The position numbers and the translations under genes were made by a program. Below, piece after piece: positions 8,789 to 18,673 of a stretch of DNA of 64,000 nt. This stretch comes from Gammaproteobacteria bacterium (GTDB lineage: Bacteria; Pseudomonadota; Gammaproteobacteria; JAJFKO01): contig JANQRR010000002.1 in the NCBI GenBank assembly GCA_028284465.1, positions 1 to 64,000 of the forward strand. Reading direction: 5' to 3'. A model generated the notes under the pieces. That model searched no databases and was not told where the DNA came from. It worked only from the letters and a program-made list of their open reading frames with translations. The stretch's first letter is position 1; the number at the start of each line of letters is the position of its first letter.

Positions 8789-9201
8789 TGTTACAAAAAA
8801 TCTTGACGGTTAAAACTACCGGGCGCGGATTATTTAATATTACTGATCAAGTTGCTGATTTTATTGTTAACGCTAACGTGGCGACAGGTTTATGTCATGT
8901 GTTTATTCATCACACCAGTGCATCGTTGATCATTGGTGAGAATGCTGATCCTAGTGTACAAACCGATCTACAAAATTTTATGGCACGCTTAGTGCCTGAT
9001 GGTGATCCGTTATTTACCCATATAGCAGAAGGCCCTGATGATATGCCATCGCATATTCGTAGCGTTTTAACGCAGACGAGTTTGACAATACCCATCACTA
9101 GCAATACATTGAAATTAGGCACGTGGCAAGGGATTTACTTATGGGAGCATCGGACTGTCGCCCATCAACGCAACGTTACTATCACTATCGCAGGGAGCTA
9201 G
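8785..9201 (+). CDS. YjbQ/UPF0047 family protein
   Basis: This 138-residue protein has the conserved UPF0047 features: VFIHHTSASLIIGENADPSV, DGDPLFTHIAEGPDDMPSHI and the C-terminal LGTWQGIYLWEHR. Family members form compact trimers with a His-lined pocket, and YjbQ has weak thiamine phosphate synthase activity in E. coli; the true role is unsettled. The start overlaps the phosphate transporter stop (ATGA), and a persulfide dioxygenase-like gene follows 6 bp later, so the three genes look like one operon. Confidence 0.93.
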   Translation: MMLQKILTVKTTGRGLFNITDQVADFIVNANVATGLCHVFIHHTSASLIIGENADPSVQTDLQNFMARLVPDGDPLFTHIAEGPDDMPSHIRSVLTQTSLTIPITSNTLKLGTWQGIYLWEHRTVAHQRNVTITIAGS

Positions 9202-9207
9202 TTAAGC

Positions 9208-9900
9208 ATGTTATTTCGTCAATTATTTGATGCTGGATCATCAACCTACACCTATTTATTAGCAGCAGATAATGCTCATGAAGCCATTATCATTGATCCA
9301 GTATATGAAAAATTAACATTTTATCTTAATTTACTTAGTGAATTAAACTTACAATTGAAAATTGCAATTGACACACACATGCATGCTGATCATGTTACTG
9401 CAACGGGATTGTTAAGGCAGCATACTGGTTGTGAAATTGCTATGGGCAAACAAACAAAAGCCCAAGGAATTGATAGATTATTCGATGACAATGATGTGAT
9501 CACAGTAAAAGGGTTAGAATTAAAAGCACTGTATACTCCTGGGCATACGGATGATTCTTATTGTTTATTATTGCCTGATCGAGTGTTTACTGGCGATACG
9601 TTATTAATTCGTAGTACTGGACGAGTTGATTTTTTAAATGGAGATTCTTATCAGCATTACACCAGCTTATTCCAGAAATTATTAACTTTACCGCCTGCAA
9701 CTTTAGTTTATCCGGCACATAACTATCATGGCATGACAGTCAGTACCATTGCAGAAGAACAACGTTGTAATCCACATTTACAAGTGAGTTCAGCAGATGA
9801 ATATGCAAAAATAATGCGTAAGCCTAATTTGCCCTTGCCAAAAATGATTGACATAGCTGTTCCTGCGAACCAGAAATGTGGAGTAGACTATAAAGCTTAG
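9208..9900 (+). CDS. Metallo-beta-lactamase-fold hydrolase, persulfide dioxygenase (ETHE1)-like
   Basis: The 230-residue product has the metal-binding motif THMHADH at residues 56-62, GHTDDSYC, FTGDTLLIRSTGRVDF and YPAHNYHG, the pattern of ETHE1-type persulfide dioxygenases, which bind a single iron. These enzymes oxidise glutathione persulfide to sulfite in sulfide detoxification. Glyoxalase II is an alternative, but a clear GloB is encoded separately at 38807-39577. No rhodanese domain is fused. It is third in a likely operon after PiT and YjbQ, and its last 4 bases overlap the stop of the convergent small gene. Confidence 0.88.
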   Translation: MLFRQLFDAGSSTYTYLLAADNAHEAIIIDPVYEKLTFYLNLLSELNLQLKIAIDTHMHADHVTATGLLRQHTGCEIAMGKQTKAQGIDRLFDDNDVITVKGLELKALYTPGHTDDSYCLLLPDRVFTGDTLLIRSTGRVDFLNGDSYQHYTSLFQKLLTLPPATLVYPAHNYHGMTVSTIAEEQRCNPHLQVSSADEYAKIMRKPNLPLPKMIDIAVPANQKCGVDYKA

Positions 9901-10211
9901 CTTAACTTAATTGCTTCTGATGAATGTGTAGGCTCATTATCAATTGGCTTGTTAGGCTCATAACTTAATTTGCGGTAACCATCTTCAGTAACAGTAATAA
10001 TATCTTGCCAGCCATTGCACCAATGAATGATGGCGCGTTCATTTGTTGTTTCCCATTTTCCATGTTCAGTATGCGCGCCTTCTTCACGTTGACACCAAGT
10101 ACTTTTAGCAGTGCCGTCAATATTAATAGTAATTTGGAAATAATCACCGCTTTTATCGATAACTTCCCAATTGCCTACCGGGTTGAATAAGGATTCAGTT
10201 GTGGGCATCAT
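9897..10211 (-). CDS. Small hypothetical protein, lipocalin-like beta-rich
   Basis: The 104-residue product contains GNWEVIDKSGDYFQITINID, GKWETTNERAIIHWCNGWQD and a short polar tail. Repeated G-x-W motifs and alternating polar/hydrophobic residues suggest a small antiparallel beta sheet. No signal peptide is visible, so it is probably cytoplasmic. A GGGAG ribosome-binding site precedes two adjacent ATG codons (10211 and 10208); either may be used. Its gene converges on and overlaps the persulfide dioxygenase gene by 4 bp. The function is unknown. Confidence 0.65.
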   Translation of the reverse strand: MMPTTESLFNPVGNWEVIDKSGDYFQITINIDGTAKSTWCQREEGAHTEHGKWETTNERAIIHWCNGWQDIITVTEDGYRKLSYEPNKPIDNEPTHSSEAIKLS

Positions 10212-10251
10212 TATTCTCCCAAATTTACCGATAGATTAAGTATAGATCGTC

Positions 10252-12240
10252 TTACAATATTTTTTGCAATTCAGTCAGCGAAGTTATGGAACTTAAGCAT
10301 CGTTCGCCTTGACATACGTAAGCTATTGTTTCCTTGTCGCTTTTCTTATCGGCTAAGGCTTTAGGTAAGTCTGTTAGCGTATTGGGAATAGTAAAACACA
10401 ATGAATTAGGGTTATTTTTAGTATTGCAAGCGTGTTGCCATGGCGTTAATTCAGGCTCATTGCCGCGGATCACAATAATGTTAGCTGGGTTGAGATAATT
10501 ATGTAATGCGATCAACAGACTACAATGAATCGATGGCATTGCTTGTATATTGCCGTAAGCCATTTGTAGAGTTTTCGCGGCAGCAGTTAGATAACGTGTT
10601 TCTCCAAGCAGATAACCAAGTTGTAGTAAACAATTTGCGGCAATGCCGTTACCAGCCGGAACAGCTTCATCAATGATAGGTTTAGGTCGTTGAATTAAAC
10701 TTTCATGATCATCAGCAGTAAAGAAAAAGCCGCCTTCTGCGCGGTCATAAAAATGGTCTAGCATAACGTCAGCTAACATGATCGCAAATTCTAATTCAGC
10801 GGTTTGCCAGCGTGCTTGTAACAACGTCAAAATAGCATCGATTAAAAATGCATAATCGTCTAAATAAGCCGGTAAATTTGCTTCACCATCTTTATATGTT
10901 GCCAGCAGACGATTGTTTTTCCACAAATGTTGTTTAATAAAAGCTAAAGCACGAGAAGCTGAGTCTACATATGTTTGTTGATCTAAACATATGCCAGCAG
11001 TGGCCATACCTTTGATCATTAAACCATTCCAGCCAGTAATGATTTTGTCATCACGCCCGGGATGAACGCGTTGGTTACGATAGTTAAGTAATTTTTTATG
11101 AATGTGATCAAGTTTTTCTTGTTTAGGCTGATGTTTGAGATCGGTGATATGTAAATGCCATTGTTCAGCAAAGTTAGCGGGTTGTGATAGATTATAAAAA
11201 GATGTAAGGATGGCAAATTCATCAGCGGTTAATAATGATTGTAAAGTGGTTTTGTCCCAAACATAATATTTCCCTTCTTTACCGTCAGAATCAGCATCTA
11301 AACTTGCATAATAACCTCCTTGTGGTGCTTGCATCTCACGCATTACCCAGGCAGCTGTATCATTTACCATGCGTTGATAAAACGGATCGGTTTGTTGCTG
11401 GCAAAATTGAGCATATAGGCTTAGTAACGGGCCATTGTCGTAAAGCATTTTTTCAAAATGTGGAATTTGCCATTGTGCGTCAACGGAGTAACGAAAAAAA
11501 CCACCACCTAATTGATCGTAAATACCACCTTGAGCCATTTTCTCTAAAGTGATGTTAGCAATAGTGTCTGTGCGACCATTGATTAGCAGCAGCAATGCTA
11601 AATTACTTGGATGAGGAAATTTAGGTGCTGACCCAAAACCACCATTGTCTCGATCAAATTGCTGTTGCAAGTGTGTAATAGCTTGAGCAATGGGTTCGGA
11701 ATTCATGGCTTGGCCTTGATAAGCTTCTGGTTTGGCAATTAACGCGAGTGCATTACGCATTTGGGTATTTTGTTGGTTAATTTCTAGAGGATGCGAATCA
11801 TAATAAGCAGCGATACGTTGCAGCACACTTTTGAAATTTGGCATACCTAAACCAGTATGATGAGGGAAATAGGTACCGCAAAAAAAAGGCGTTTGATCGT
11901 CGGGACTTAAAAATACAGTCAACGGCCAGCCGCCAGCACGTCGAGTTAATAATTGATGCGCGAGCTGGTATATTTTATCGAGATCAGGGCGCTCTTCACG
12001 GTCAACTTTGATATTAATAAAATATTTATTCATTAATGCTGCAGTTTCAGCATCTTCAAAAGATTCATGTGCCATTACATGACACCAATGACACGCGGAA
12101 TAACCGATAGAAAGTAAAATTGGTTTGCCTTCTTGCTTAGCTTTATTTAACGCCGTTTCTCCCCAAGGATACCATTCTACAGGGTTGTTCGCGTGTTGTA
12201 ATAAATAAGGACTGGTTTCATGTTGTAATTGGTTCGGCAT
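10252..12240 (-). CDS. YyaL/SPATA20-like thioredoxin-domain protein (DUF255)
   Basis: This 662-residue protein starts with the DUF255 thioredoxin-like domain, [20 protein letters not shown], with the redox-type motif C50-HW-C53 and the invariant [14 protein letters not shown] segment. An (alpha/alpha)6-toroid-like region with [52 protein letters not shown] and [12 protein letters not shown] follows, as in the bacterial YyaL and mammalian SPATA20 family. Length agrees with the family. The biochemical function is not established; a disulfide or sugar-related role has been suggested from fold. It stands alone. Confidence 0.92.
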   Translation of the reverse strand: MPNQLQHETSPYLLQHANNPVEWYPWGETALNKAKQEGKPILLSIGYSACHWCHVMAHESFEDAETAALMNKYFINIKVDREERPDLDKIYQLAHQLLTRRAGGWPLTVFLSPDDQTPFFCGTYFPHHTGLGMPNFKSVLQRIAAYYDSHPLEINQQNTQMRNALALIAKPEAYQGQAMNSEPIAQAITHLQQQFDRDNGGFGSAPKFPHPSNLALLLLINGRTDTIANITLEKMAQGGIYDQLGGGFFRYSVDAQWQIPHFEKMLYDNGPLLSLYAQFCQQQTDPFYQRMVNDTAAWVMREMQAPQGGYYASLDADSDGKEGKYYVWDKTTLQSLLTADEFAILTSFYNLSQPANFAEQWHLHITDLKHQPKQEKLDHIHKKLLNYRNQRVHPGRDDKIITGWNGLMIKGMATAGICLDQQTYVDSASRALAFIKQHLWKNNRLLATYKDGEANLPAYLDDYAFLIDAILTLLQARWQTAELEFAIMLADVMLDHFYDRAEGGFFFTADDHESLIQRPKPIIDEAVPAGNGIAANCLLQLGYLLGETRYLTAAAKTLQMAYGNIQAMPSIHCSLLIALHNYLNPANIIVIRGNEPELTPWQHACNTKNNPNSLCFTIPNTLTDLPKALADKKSDKETIAYVCQGERCLSSITSLTELQKIL

Positions 12241-12306
12241 GTTTCGATATCCATTTAAAATATTTCTTTTATTTGATTATGGGGTATTTTCGTTTTTTTT
12301 TCCATG

Positions 12307-12335
12307 ATCATTACGAGTGTATTGAAGCAATCCAG
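12307..12335 (+). repeat. Degenerate copy of dispersed TCATTGCGAG...GAAGCAATCC repeat
   Basis: ATCATTACGAGTGTATTGAA followed by GCAATCCAG matches the copy at 25585-25614 in about 22 of 28 positions. It lies across the 3' end of the ABC ATPase gene: read on the minus strand it supplies the final codons FWIASIHS and the stop. See the findings for the other copies. Confidence 0.65.
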
Positions 12336-13105
12336 AAACAATGTTCCCCAGCGGTGATCAATTCAAAGGAATGCCTATATAATGCTTGTAGATTTTGTGC
12401 AGTTACTAAAGTTTGTATGTCACCAAATTCGTGGTGCTGATGATCGAATAGCATGAGTACTTTATCACAGTAACGTAATGCTAAATTGACATCATGTAAT
12501 ACCATGATGATCCCAACATTTTGTTGTTTAGCAAGAAGTTTAAAATGATTTAATAGACGGATCTGTTGATCAATATCGAGATGAGCTGTAGGTTCATCGA
12601 GCAAATACAATTTTGGTGTTTGTGCTAATAACATGGCAATGGCTAAGCGACGGCGTTCACCACCAGATAATGTTGTTACACATTGTTGCTCAATATGGTC
12701 GAGCTGAACTAACGCTAAGGCGCGGCGAGTTATGGCAAGATCATTAGGGCTTGCCTTGCCAAATAACGTATAATGCGGCGCTCTACCATGTAATGCTGTT
12801 TCCAATACACTGCTAGGAAAGGTGTCTTGAGATTGCTGTAATAAAATTCCTAATTGTTGAGCGATATGGCGTCGCGATAATTGTGCTAAGTTTTGTTGTT
12901 GTAACAACACATGCCCAGCATTAGCCGGACGTAAACCTGCTAACGTATGTAATAAAGTTGTTTTTCCAACGCCATTTTTTCCGAGGATTGCACACATTTC
13001 TCCAGGAAATAAAGTCATATTGAATGAATCGCCGATAATTTTATCGGCAACTTTAATGGATAGTGCTTCAGTTTGTAATAAAGTGGCTTGGGTTTTATTT
13101 TGCAT
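12311..13105 (-). CDS. ABC transporter ATP-binding protein, cobalamin/siderophore/heme type (BtuD/FecE-like)
   Basis: The 264-residue ATPase has Walker A GKNGVGKTT (residues 42-50), signature LSGGE (146-150), Walker B LYLLDE (166-171) and a switch His in MVLHDVNLA. It pairs with the FecCD permease, whose gene overlaps by 11 bp, to import a metal chelate such as vitamin B12, heme or a siderophore. No periplasmic binding protein or TonB receptor gene is adjacent, so the substrate is open. The last eight residues, FWIASIHS, are encoded by a dispersed repeat and are not part of the ancestral protein. Confidence 0.92.
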   Translation of the reverse strand: MQNKTQATLLQTEALSIKVADKIIGDSFNMTLFPGEMCAILGKNGVGKTTLLHTLAGLRPANAGHVLLQQQNLAQLSRRHIAQQLGILLQQSQDTFPSSVLETALHGRAPHYTLFGKASPNDLAITRRALALVQLDHIEQQCVTTLSGGERRRLAIAMLLAQTPKLYLLDEPTAHLDIDQQIRLLNHFKLLAKQQNVGIIMVLHDVNLALRYCDKVLMLFDHQHHEFGDIQTLVTAQNLQALYRHSFELITAGEHCFWIASIHS

Positions 13106-14033
13106 AACGTGAGCTATAGTTTAATAAAATTAAAAATAGTGGAATACCTAAAAATGCGGTAATGATCCCCACAGGCAATTGGATTGGTGCAAATAGAGTG
13201 CGCGCAAAGCTATCAGCAAGCGTTAACACAATGCCACCAAGCAGCATAGCCATCGGTAATAATAAACGATGATCACGAATTCCTAGTAACCGAATAACAT
13301 GTGGGATCACTAAACCCACAAAGCCAATGCTGCCAGCAATACTGACCGCACTAGCAGTTAGTAATGATGCTAAAATAAATAATAATAATTGTAAGCGTTG
13401 TGGATTAACGCCTAAGCTCGCTGCCACTAATTCACCTTGCACTAAAATATTTAATTGCGGCGCTAACAATAAGCTAGCAATTAAGCCGATACTTAAAATA
13501 ATGATTTCTGGTAAAGCCAGTTGATGATAAGTCAGTGAACCCATTAACCAAAATAATAGAGAGTGTAAATTGCGATCTGGAGAGATCAGTAAAATGAAAC
13601 TGATCACCGCGCCCCAGCCACTTGCAACGACAATGCCGGTTAGCAATAGTCGTATGTTTGACCAAGTTTTATAATTGCGACTTAAACCAAAGACTAAGGC
13701 GATTGAAAATAATGCGCCTAGGAATGCAGCTAACATAATATTAATACCGCTTAAGCCCAGTAAGATACAACTTAAAGCGCCGACGGCAGCGCCGCCGGAA
13801 ACGCCAAGAATATAAGGATCAGCAAGCGGGTTGCGTAGTAACACTTGCATTAAAGCACCTGCTAGAGCTAACAAGCCGCCTGTAGTGAATGCATTGAGAG
13901 TGCGTGGTAAGCGCAAGTCAAAAATAATTTGTGAGTTAATCGTCGCATCACCACTCATTAATGAAAATAATATAGCCAATAATGCTAAGGGTATTAAGCT
14001 CACCAGTGATAATTTTTGTAAAAAATGGCTCAT
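13095..14033 (-). CDS. FecCD-family ABC permease (BtuC-like)
   Basis: This 312-residue permease has about nine to ten membrane segments and the family signatures LRLPRTLNAFTTGGLLALAG, ALMQVLLRNPLADPYILGVS and SIGFVGLVIPHVIRLLGIRD, the last being the cytoplasmic loop that contacts the ATPase. It is somewhat shorter at the N-terminus than E. coli BtuC but looks complete. It forms the inner-membrane channel with the ATPase encoded immediately downstream. Transcription diverges from rppH, whose start lies about 70 bp away. Confidence 0.92.
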   Translation of the reverse strand: MSHFLQKLSLVSLIPLALLAILFSLMSGDATINSQIIFDLRLPRTLNAFTTGGLLALAGALMQVLLRNPLADPYILGVSGGAAVGALSCILLGLSGINIMLAAFLGALFSIALVFGLSRNYKTWSNIRLLLTGIVVASGWGAVISFILLISPDRNLHSLLFWLMGSLTYHQLALPEIIILSIGLIASLLLAPQLNILVQGELVAASLGVNPQRLQLLLFILASLLTASAVSIAGSIGFVGLVIPHVIRLLGIRDHRLLLPMAMLLGGIVLTLADSFARTLFAPIQLPVGIITAFLGIPLFLILLNYSSRYAK

Positions 14034-14102
14034 GGTTATTCATCGATAGCGGATAATAGTGTAAATTATAGAAAAATTTGGTTGCTAAAGAAACAGAAAA
14101 TT

Positions 14103-14573
14103 ATGATAGATAAACAAGGTTTTCGATCTAACGTTGGGATAATTTTGCTAAATCAAAGTGGGCAAGTGTTTTGGGCCAAACGTGTTGGCCAAGATGCGTG
14201 GCAGTTTCCCCAAGGTGGCATGAAAGATGATGAAACGCCAGAGCAGACGTTGTACAGGGAATTGTGGGAAGAAATTGGCTTGCAGCCTGATAACGTTGAA
14301 GTGTTGGGTTGTACAAAAAGTTGGTTGCGTTACCGTTTGCCACGACGATTCATTCGATTTCACCAAAAGCCTGTGTGTTATGGTCAAAAACAGCGCTGGT
14401 ATTTATTGCGTTTAGCCTGCGATCAAGACAAGATTGATTTAACCCGTGGCGATATTCCAGAATTTGATGCTTGGTGTTGGGTGGATTATTGGTATCCCGT
14501 GAAAAGAATCATCACTTTTAAGCGTAAAGTCTACACAAAAGCATTAAAAGAGCTGCATTTACTGTTGAAATGA
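14103..14573 (+). CDS. rppH: RNA pyrophosphohydrolase
   Basis: The 156-residue Nudix hydrolase begins MIDKQGFRSNVGIILLNQ, the typical RppH start. Its Nudix box spans residues 38-60 (Gly-38 through REL-EEIG). The conserved RppH segments AWQFPQGGM and LPRRFIR are present. RppH removes pyrophosphate from the 5' end of mRNA and starts decay by RNase E. The start at 14103 is chosen because the family begins there; an in-frame ATG at 14025 would add 26 atypical residues. The ribosome-binding site is weak. ptsP follows on the same strand, the usual gammaproteobacterial order. Confidence 0.95.
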   Translation: MIDKQGFRSNVGIILLNQSGQVFWAKRVGQDAWQFPQGGMKDDETPEQTLYRELWEEIGLQPDNVEVLGCTKSWLRYRLPRRFIRFHQKPVCYGQKQRWYLLRLACDQDKIDLTRGDIPEFDAWCWVDYWYPVKRIITFKRKVYTKALKELHLLLK

Positions 14574-14602
14574 TCACCTTTACAGTGATTTTATAGTTTT
14601 TT
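14573..14602 (+). terminator. Possible weak intrinsic terminator after rppH
   Basis: ATCAC (14573-14577) and GTGAT (14585-14589) can pair across a 7-base loop just after the rppH stop. A mixed T-rich tract ending in six T's follows at 14597-14602. The stem is only five base pairs and the T-run is displaced, so termination would be partial. Confidence 0.35.
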
Positions 14603-14727
14603 CGTGAATTTAATAGCATTTTCTTTGAATTTTACCAGCATTATTCCAAATATACGCTCGAGAAACCCTTAAAAATCCGTTATAATAGTTTGTTTGTCCT
14701 TGTTTATTATGGGTTTGGTAGCTTGTT

Positions 14728-16998
14728 ATGTTAAAAGTGATGCGGCGCGTCGTCCAGGAAGTGAATGGTGCCGAAACGCTGGAAGAAGCGTTGAGCATCA
14801 TGGTACAACGTGTGCGTGAAGCTGTCGAAACTCAAGCCTGTACAGTTTTTTTAATGGATCAAGAGCATCAAGAATTGGTCATGATGGCCACCGATGGTTT
14901 GAATCCTGAAATGGTCGGTAAAGTTCGGATCAAACCTGCAGATGGCTTGGTCGGTTTAGTTGGCAAGCGCGGTGAACCTATCAATGTCGACGATGCTCCG
15001 ACACATCCTAGTTATCATTACATTCCTGAAATTGGTGAAGAACGCTATAAAGCATTTCTTGGCGTACCGATTGTGCATCATCGTCGTATTATGGGGGTGT
15101 TAATCGTACAACAAGAAGAAGCACGGCGCTTTGATGAAGCGGAAGAAGCTTTTTTAATTACAATGTCGGCGCAATTAGCAGGCGTGATTGCCCATGCCGA
15201 AGCGACTGGGAAAATGGCGAGTGTGTCGCGTGTTCCTAATAACTATAAAGAGATCCATTTCTTTGATGGGATTGCTAGTGTGCCGGGTGTGGGCATTGGT
15301 CATGCCGTGGTTGTTTATCCGTTAGCTGATCTTGATGCCGTACCGGATCGTTCTACCGATGATATTGCCGCAGAGTTAAGTAAATTTGCCACTGCAGTAG
15401 CAGCCGTGCGTGAAGATATTCAAGTATTAAAAAAACGTACCAAAACCATGTTGCCTGAAGAAGAGCAAGCATTGTTTGATGTGTATTTACGCTTATTAGA
15501 TAACAACAGTTTACCGGGTGAAGTGAACAATGTGATCAATACAGGCGTGTGGGCTGAAGGAGCGTTACGGCAAGTGATCGATTTACACATTCGCCAATTT
15601 GAAGCGATGGAAGATGCTTATTTACGTGAGCGAGCGATTGATATTAAAGACTTAGGTCGACGTGTGTTACTCTACTTGCAGCAAGATAAACGCAAATTAC
15701 CAAAGTATCCTGAACAAACAATTTTAATCGGTGATGAAGTTACCGCATCGGCATTAATTGAAGTGCCGGAAGGCCAACTCATGGGAGTGGTTTCATCAAA
15801 AGGTTCGAGTAATTCGCATGTAGCGATTTTAGCGCGCGCAATGGGTATTCCAACGGTGATGGGCGTGCCGAAAATGCCAGTTACTCAATTGGAAGGCGTA
15901 GAGTTAATTGTTAATGGTTACCATGGTCGGGTTTATGTTAATCCACCAGCGACGTTACGCAAAGAATTTGCTTTATTAGCGGCAGAAGAACGTCAACTCG
16001 ATGAAGAATTAGAACAGTTGCGCGAACTGCCAGCGGAAACACCGGATAATTATCGCTTAAATTTATATGTGAATACCGGATTAATTTCTGATGTTGAACG
16101 TTCTTTAAGTAGTGGTGCTGAAGGTGTTGGTTTGTATCGTTCTGAAGTTCCCTTTATGGCTCGTGAACGTTTTCCCAGTGAAGAAGAGCAACGCATTATT
16201 TATCGGCAATTGCTAGGTGTGTTTGCGCCTAAACCGGTAACCATGCGCACCTTGGATGTCGGCGGTGATAAAGCATTACCATATTTCCCTATTGAAGAAG
16301 CTAATCCATTTTTAGGTTGGCGCGGCATTCGAGTTACGCTTGATCATCCAGAAGTATTTTTAGTGCAAGCGCGAGCAATGTTACGAGCGAGTGAAGGTCA
16401 TCATAATTTACAAATTATGTTTCCGATGATCAGTTGTATTACGGAAGCAGATGAAGCTTTACGTTTGTTACGCCAAGCGTATCAAGAATTATTGGAAGAA
16501 GGTTTAGATATTCCATTTCCAGCGGTTGGAGTTATGGTAGAAGTCCCATCGGCCGTGTCACAATCAAAAGCGTTAGCTTCTCGCTTTGATTTTTTATCAG
16601 TGGGTAGCAATGACTTAACTCAATATATTTTAGCAGTTGATCGCAACAACACTCGCGTTGCTAATTTATATAATGCATTACATCCAGCAGTGTTGCGCGC
16701 ATTAAAATATGTTGTGGATAATGCACATGCTGAAGGTAAAATTGCTAGCATTTGTGGCGAAATGGCGGGTGATCCGGCTGCAGTGATTGCCTTGATGGCG
16801 ATAGGTTTTGATGCTCTTAGCATGAGTGCGGCAAGCTTACCGCGGATGAAATGGGTGATCCGCAACATTCCGATGACGCAAGCACGCAGTTTGCTTGATG
16901 AAGTGTTAATGATGCATGATCCGAAAGAAATTCGCCGGCATTTAGAGAATGCTCTGATTGAAGCAGACTTGGGCGGCTTGATCTGGGCCGGTAAGTGA
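14728..16998 (+). CDS. ptsP: Phosphoenolpyruvate-protein phosphotransferase PtsP (enzyme I-Ntr)
   Basis: The 756-residue protein has an N-terminal GAF domain (residues about 18-155), then the enzyme I body: a linker, the phosphohistidine domain with active-site His364 in GSSNSHVAILARAMGIPTVM, and a PEP-binding TIM barrel with TLDVGGDKALPYF, FPMIS, SVGSNDLTQYILAVDRNN and CGEMAGD near the C-terminus. It passes phosphate from PEP to NPr (PtsO) in the nitrogen phosphotransferase system, a regulatory rather than sugar-importing route. The order rppH-ptsP-lgt-thyA is conserved in many gammaproteobacteria. Confidence 0.96.
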   Translation: MLKVMRRVVQEVNGAETLEEALSIMVQRVREAVETQACTVFLMDQEHQELVMMATDGLNPEMVGKVRIKPADGLVGLVGKRGEPINVDDAPTHPSYHYIPEIGEERYKAFLGVPIVHHRRIMGVLIVQQEEARRFDEAEEAFLITMSAQLAGVIAHAEATGKMASVSRVPNNYKEIHFFDGIASVPGVGIGHAVVVYPLADLDAVPDRSTDDIAAELSKFATAVAAVREDIQVLKKRTKTMLPEEEQALFDVYLRLLDNNSLPGEVNNVINTGVWAEGALRQVIDLHIRQFEAMEDAYLRERAIDIKDLGRRVLLYLQQDKRKLPKYPEQTILIGDEVTASALIEVPEGQLMGVVSSKGSSNSHVAILARAMGIPTVMGVPKMPVTQLEGVELIVNGYHGRVYVNPPATLRKEFALLAAEERQLDEELEQLRELPAETPDNYRLNLYVNTGLISDVERSLSSGAEGVGLYRSEVPFMARERFPSEEEQRIIYRQLLGVFAPKPVTMRTLDVGGDKALPYFPIEEANPFLGWRGIRVTLDHPEVFLVQARAMLRASEGHHNLQIMFPMISCITEADEALRLLRQAYQELLEEGLDIPFPAVGVMVEVPSAVSQSKALASRFDFLSVGSNDLTQYILAVDRNNTRVANLYNALHPAVLRALKYVVDNAHAEGKIASICGEMAGDPAAVIALMAIGFDALSMSAASLPRMKWVIRNIPMTQARSLLDEVLMMHDPKEIRRHLENALIEADLGGLIWAGK

Positions 16999-17047
16999 TG
17001 CATGAGTTTTCTTCATACAGCCACTGCAATATGGTATCATAGCCGCT

Positions 17048-17863
17048 ATGTTAGCTTATCCTAATTTTAATCCGATTGCTTTAAAACTTGGGCCACTGCA
17101 AGTGCATTGGTATGGCTTGATGTATTTGATTGGCATTGGAGCTTCATGGTTATTGATTTTATTGCGAGTGCGTAAACCGAATAGTGGTTGGACGGCAGCA
17201 CAGCTTGCCGATCTGGTATTTTATATGACTTTGGGGATTATCATTGGGGGTCGAATTGGCTATATGCTGTTTTATGACTTACCGGCATTGTTCCACAACC
17301 CATTATCATTATTTGCAATTTGGCAAGGTGGCATGTCGTTTCACGGCGGCCTGATAGGCGTTTTGCTAGCATTTTGGCTTTTTGGTCGTCGCTATCAACG
17401 TACATTCATCGATATCACAGATTTTATCGCGCCAGTGGTGCCTATCGGATTAGCTGCTGGGCGATTGGGGAATTTTATCAATGGTGAACTGTGGGGGCGG
17501 ATCAGCAATGTACCGTGGGCCATGGTATTTCCAAATGGTGGGCCTTGGCCACGCCATCCTTCACAACTGTATGAGTTTTTACTCGAAGGTATTTTGTTAT
17601 TTATTATAATGTGGTTATATTCTTCTAAGCCGCGCCCGCGGATGGCAGTGTCGGCATTATTTTTAATAGGTTATGGTAGCCTGCGGATTTTTTGTGAATG
17701 CTTTCGTCAGCCGGATCCGCAGTATGGTTTTATTGCGTTTGGTTGGTTGACCATGGGGCAATTATTATCGATCCCGATGGTGATCGCTGGGGTGATAATG
17801 ATGTATTATGCGTATAAACGGAAATTGCCTTCTGCAAAAACTATCAAGGATAACACCGCATGA
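17048..17863 (+). CDS. lgt: Prolipoprotein diacylglyceryl transferase
   Basis: This 271-residue inner-membrane enzyme has about seven membrane segments. It shows the Lgt hallmarks [27 protein letters not shown] (essential His-Gly-Gly region) and [14 protein letters not shown], plus the C-terminal [11 protein letters not shown]. It transfers diacylglycerol from phosphatidylglycerol to the lipobox Cys of prolipoproteins, which here would include the efflux adaptor at 1480-2574. Its stop overlaps the thyA start by 4 bp (ATGA), so the two are co-translated. Confidence 0.96.
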   Translation: MLAYPNFNPIALKLGPLQVHWYGLMYLIGIGASWLLILLRVRKPNSGWTAAQLADLVFYMTLGIIIGGRIGYMLFYDLPALFHNPLSLFAIWQGGMSFHGGLIGVLLAFWLFGRRYQRTFIDITDFIAPVVPIGLAAGRLGNFINGELWGRISNVPWAMVFPNGGPWPRHPSQLYEFLLEGILLFIIMWLYSSKPRPRMAVSALFLIGYGSLRIFCECFRQPDPQYGFIAFGWLTMGQLLSIPMVIAGVIMMYYAYKRKLPSAKTIKDNTA

Positions 17864-18654
17864 AACAATACTTAGAATTTTTACAGCATGTGTTGGAGTA
17901 TGGCGACACTAAAACCGATCGCACCGACACCGGCACCAAAAGTGTTTTTGGTTATCAAATGCGGTTTGACCTACGGCATAATTTTCCTTTAGTCACCACT
18001 AAAAAGTTACACTTAAAAAGTATTGTATATGAATTATTATGGTTTATTCGCGGTGATACGAATGTAGGCTATTTACAAGATCATGGGGTGCGCATTTGGA
18101 ATGAATGGGCTGATCCCAATGGCGATTTAGGGCCGGTCTATGGCCATCAATGGCGTGCTTGGCCTACTGCTGCAGGTGATAGTATCGATCAATTAGCTAA
18201 CGTTATTGAAAGTATTAAAACAAATCCCAATTCACGCCGCCATATCGTTAGTGCTTGGAATGTGGGTGAGTTAGCTAAAATGGCGTTACCACCATGCCAT
18301 TTGTTATTTCAATTCTATGTAAGCCAAGAGCATTTATCATGTTTATTGATGCAACGTTCTGCCGATGCGTTTTTAGGCGTGCCATTTAACATTGCTTCGT
18401 ATTCATTGTTAACTTGTATGGTAGCGCAGCAATGTGGTTTAAAGCCAGGAGAATTTATTTGGAATGGCGGAGATTGCCATATTTATTTAAATCATATCGA
18501 ACAAGTTAAATTGCAATTGTCTCGTCAACCTTTGCCTTTACCAACATTACACATTAAACGACAGCCATCCTCAATTTCAGATTATACCTATGACGATTTT
18601 GAGTTTAAAGATTATCAATGTCATCCAACGATCAAAGCTGAAATTGCAGTATAA
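17860..18654 (+). CDS. thyA: Thymidylate synthase
   Basis: The 264-residue protein is the same length as E. coli ThyA. It has the catalytic Cys146 in [13 protein letters not shown], the folate/dUMP residues [13 protein letters not shown], the segment [20 protein letters not shown] and the usual C-terminus ending in IAV. It methylates dUMP to dTMP using methylenetetrahydrofolate. It is co-translated with lgt (4-bp overlap). ompR follows after 19 bp. Confidence 0.97.
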   Translation: MKQYLEFLQHVLEYGDTKTDRTDTGTKSVFGYQMRFDLRHNFPLVTTKKLHLKSIVYELLWFIRGDTNVGYLQDHGVRIWNEWADPNGDLGPVYGHQWRAWPTAAGDSIDQLANVIESIKTNPNSRRHIVSAWNVGELAKMALPPCHLLFQFYVSQEHLSCLLMQRSADAFLGVPFNIASYSLLTCMVAQQCGLKPGEFIWNGGDCHIYLNHIEQVKLQLSRQPLPLPTLHIKRQPSSISDYTYDDFEFKDYQCHPTIKAEIAV

Positions 18655-18673
18655 CAATGAGGCAGAGTTAGCT

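Noticed and set aside
9208..9900. Second glyoxalase II
   Set aside because: The metal motif context and length fit persulfide dioxygenase better, and a standard GloB is encoded at 38807-39577.
14025..14102. Longer start of rppH
   Set aside because: RppH proteins begin MIDxxGFR, which is at 14103; the 26 extra residues are not family-like.
16620..17003. Antisense open frame of 127 codons over the ptsP end
   Set aside because: It is a shadow of the ptsP reading frame, with no ribosome-binding site or recognisable domain.
18590..18673. Longer start of ompR overlapping thyA
   Set aside because: The extra 28 residues have no similarity to OmpR N-termini, and ATG 18674 starts directly before the receiver fold.
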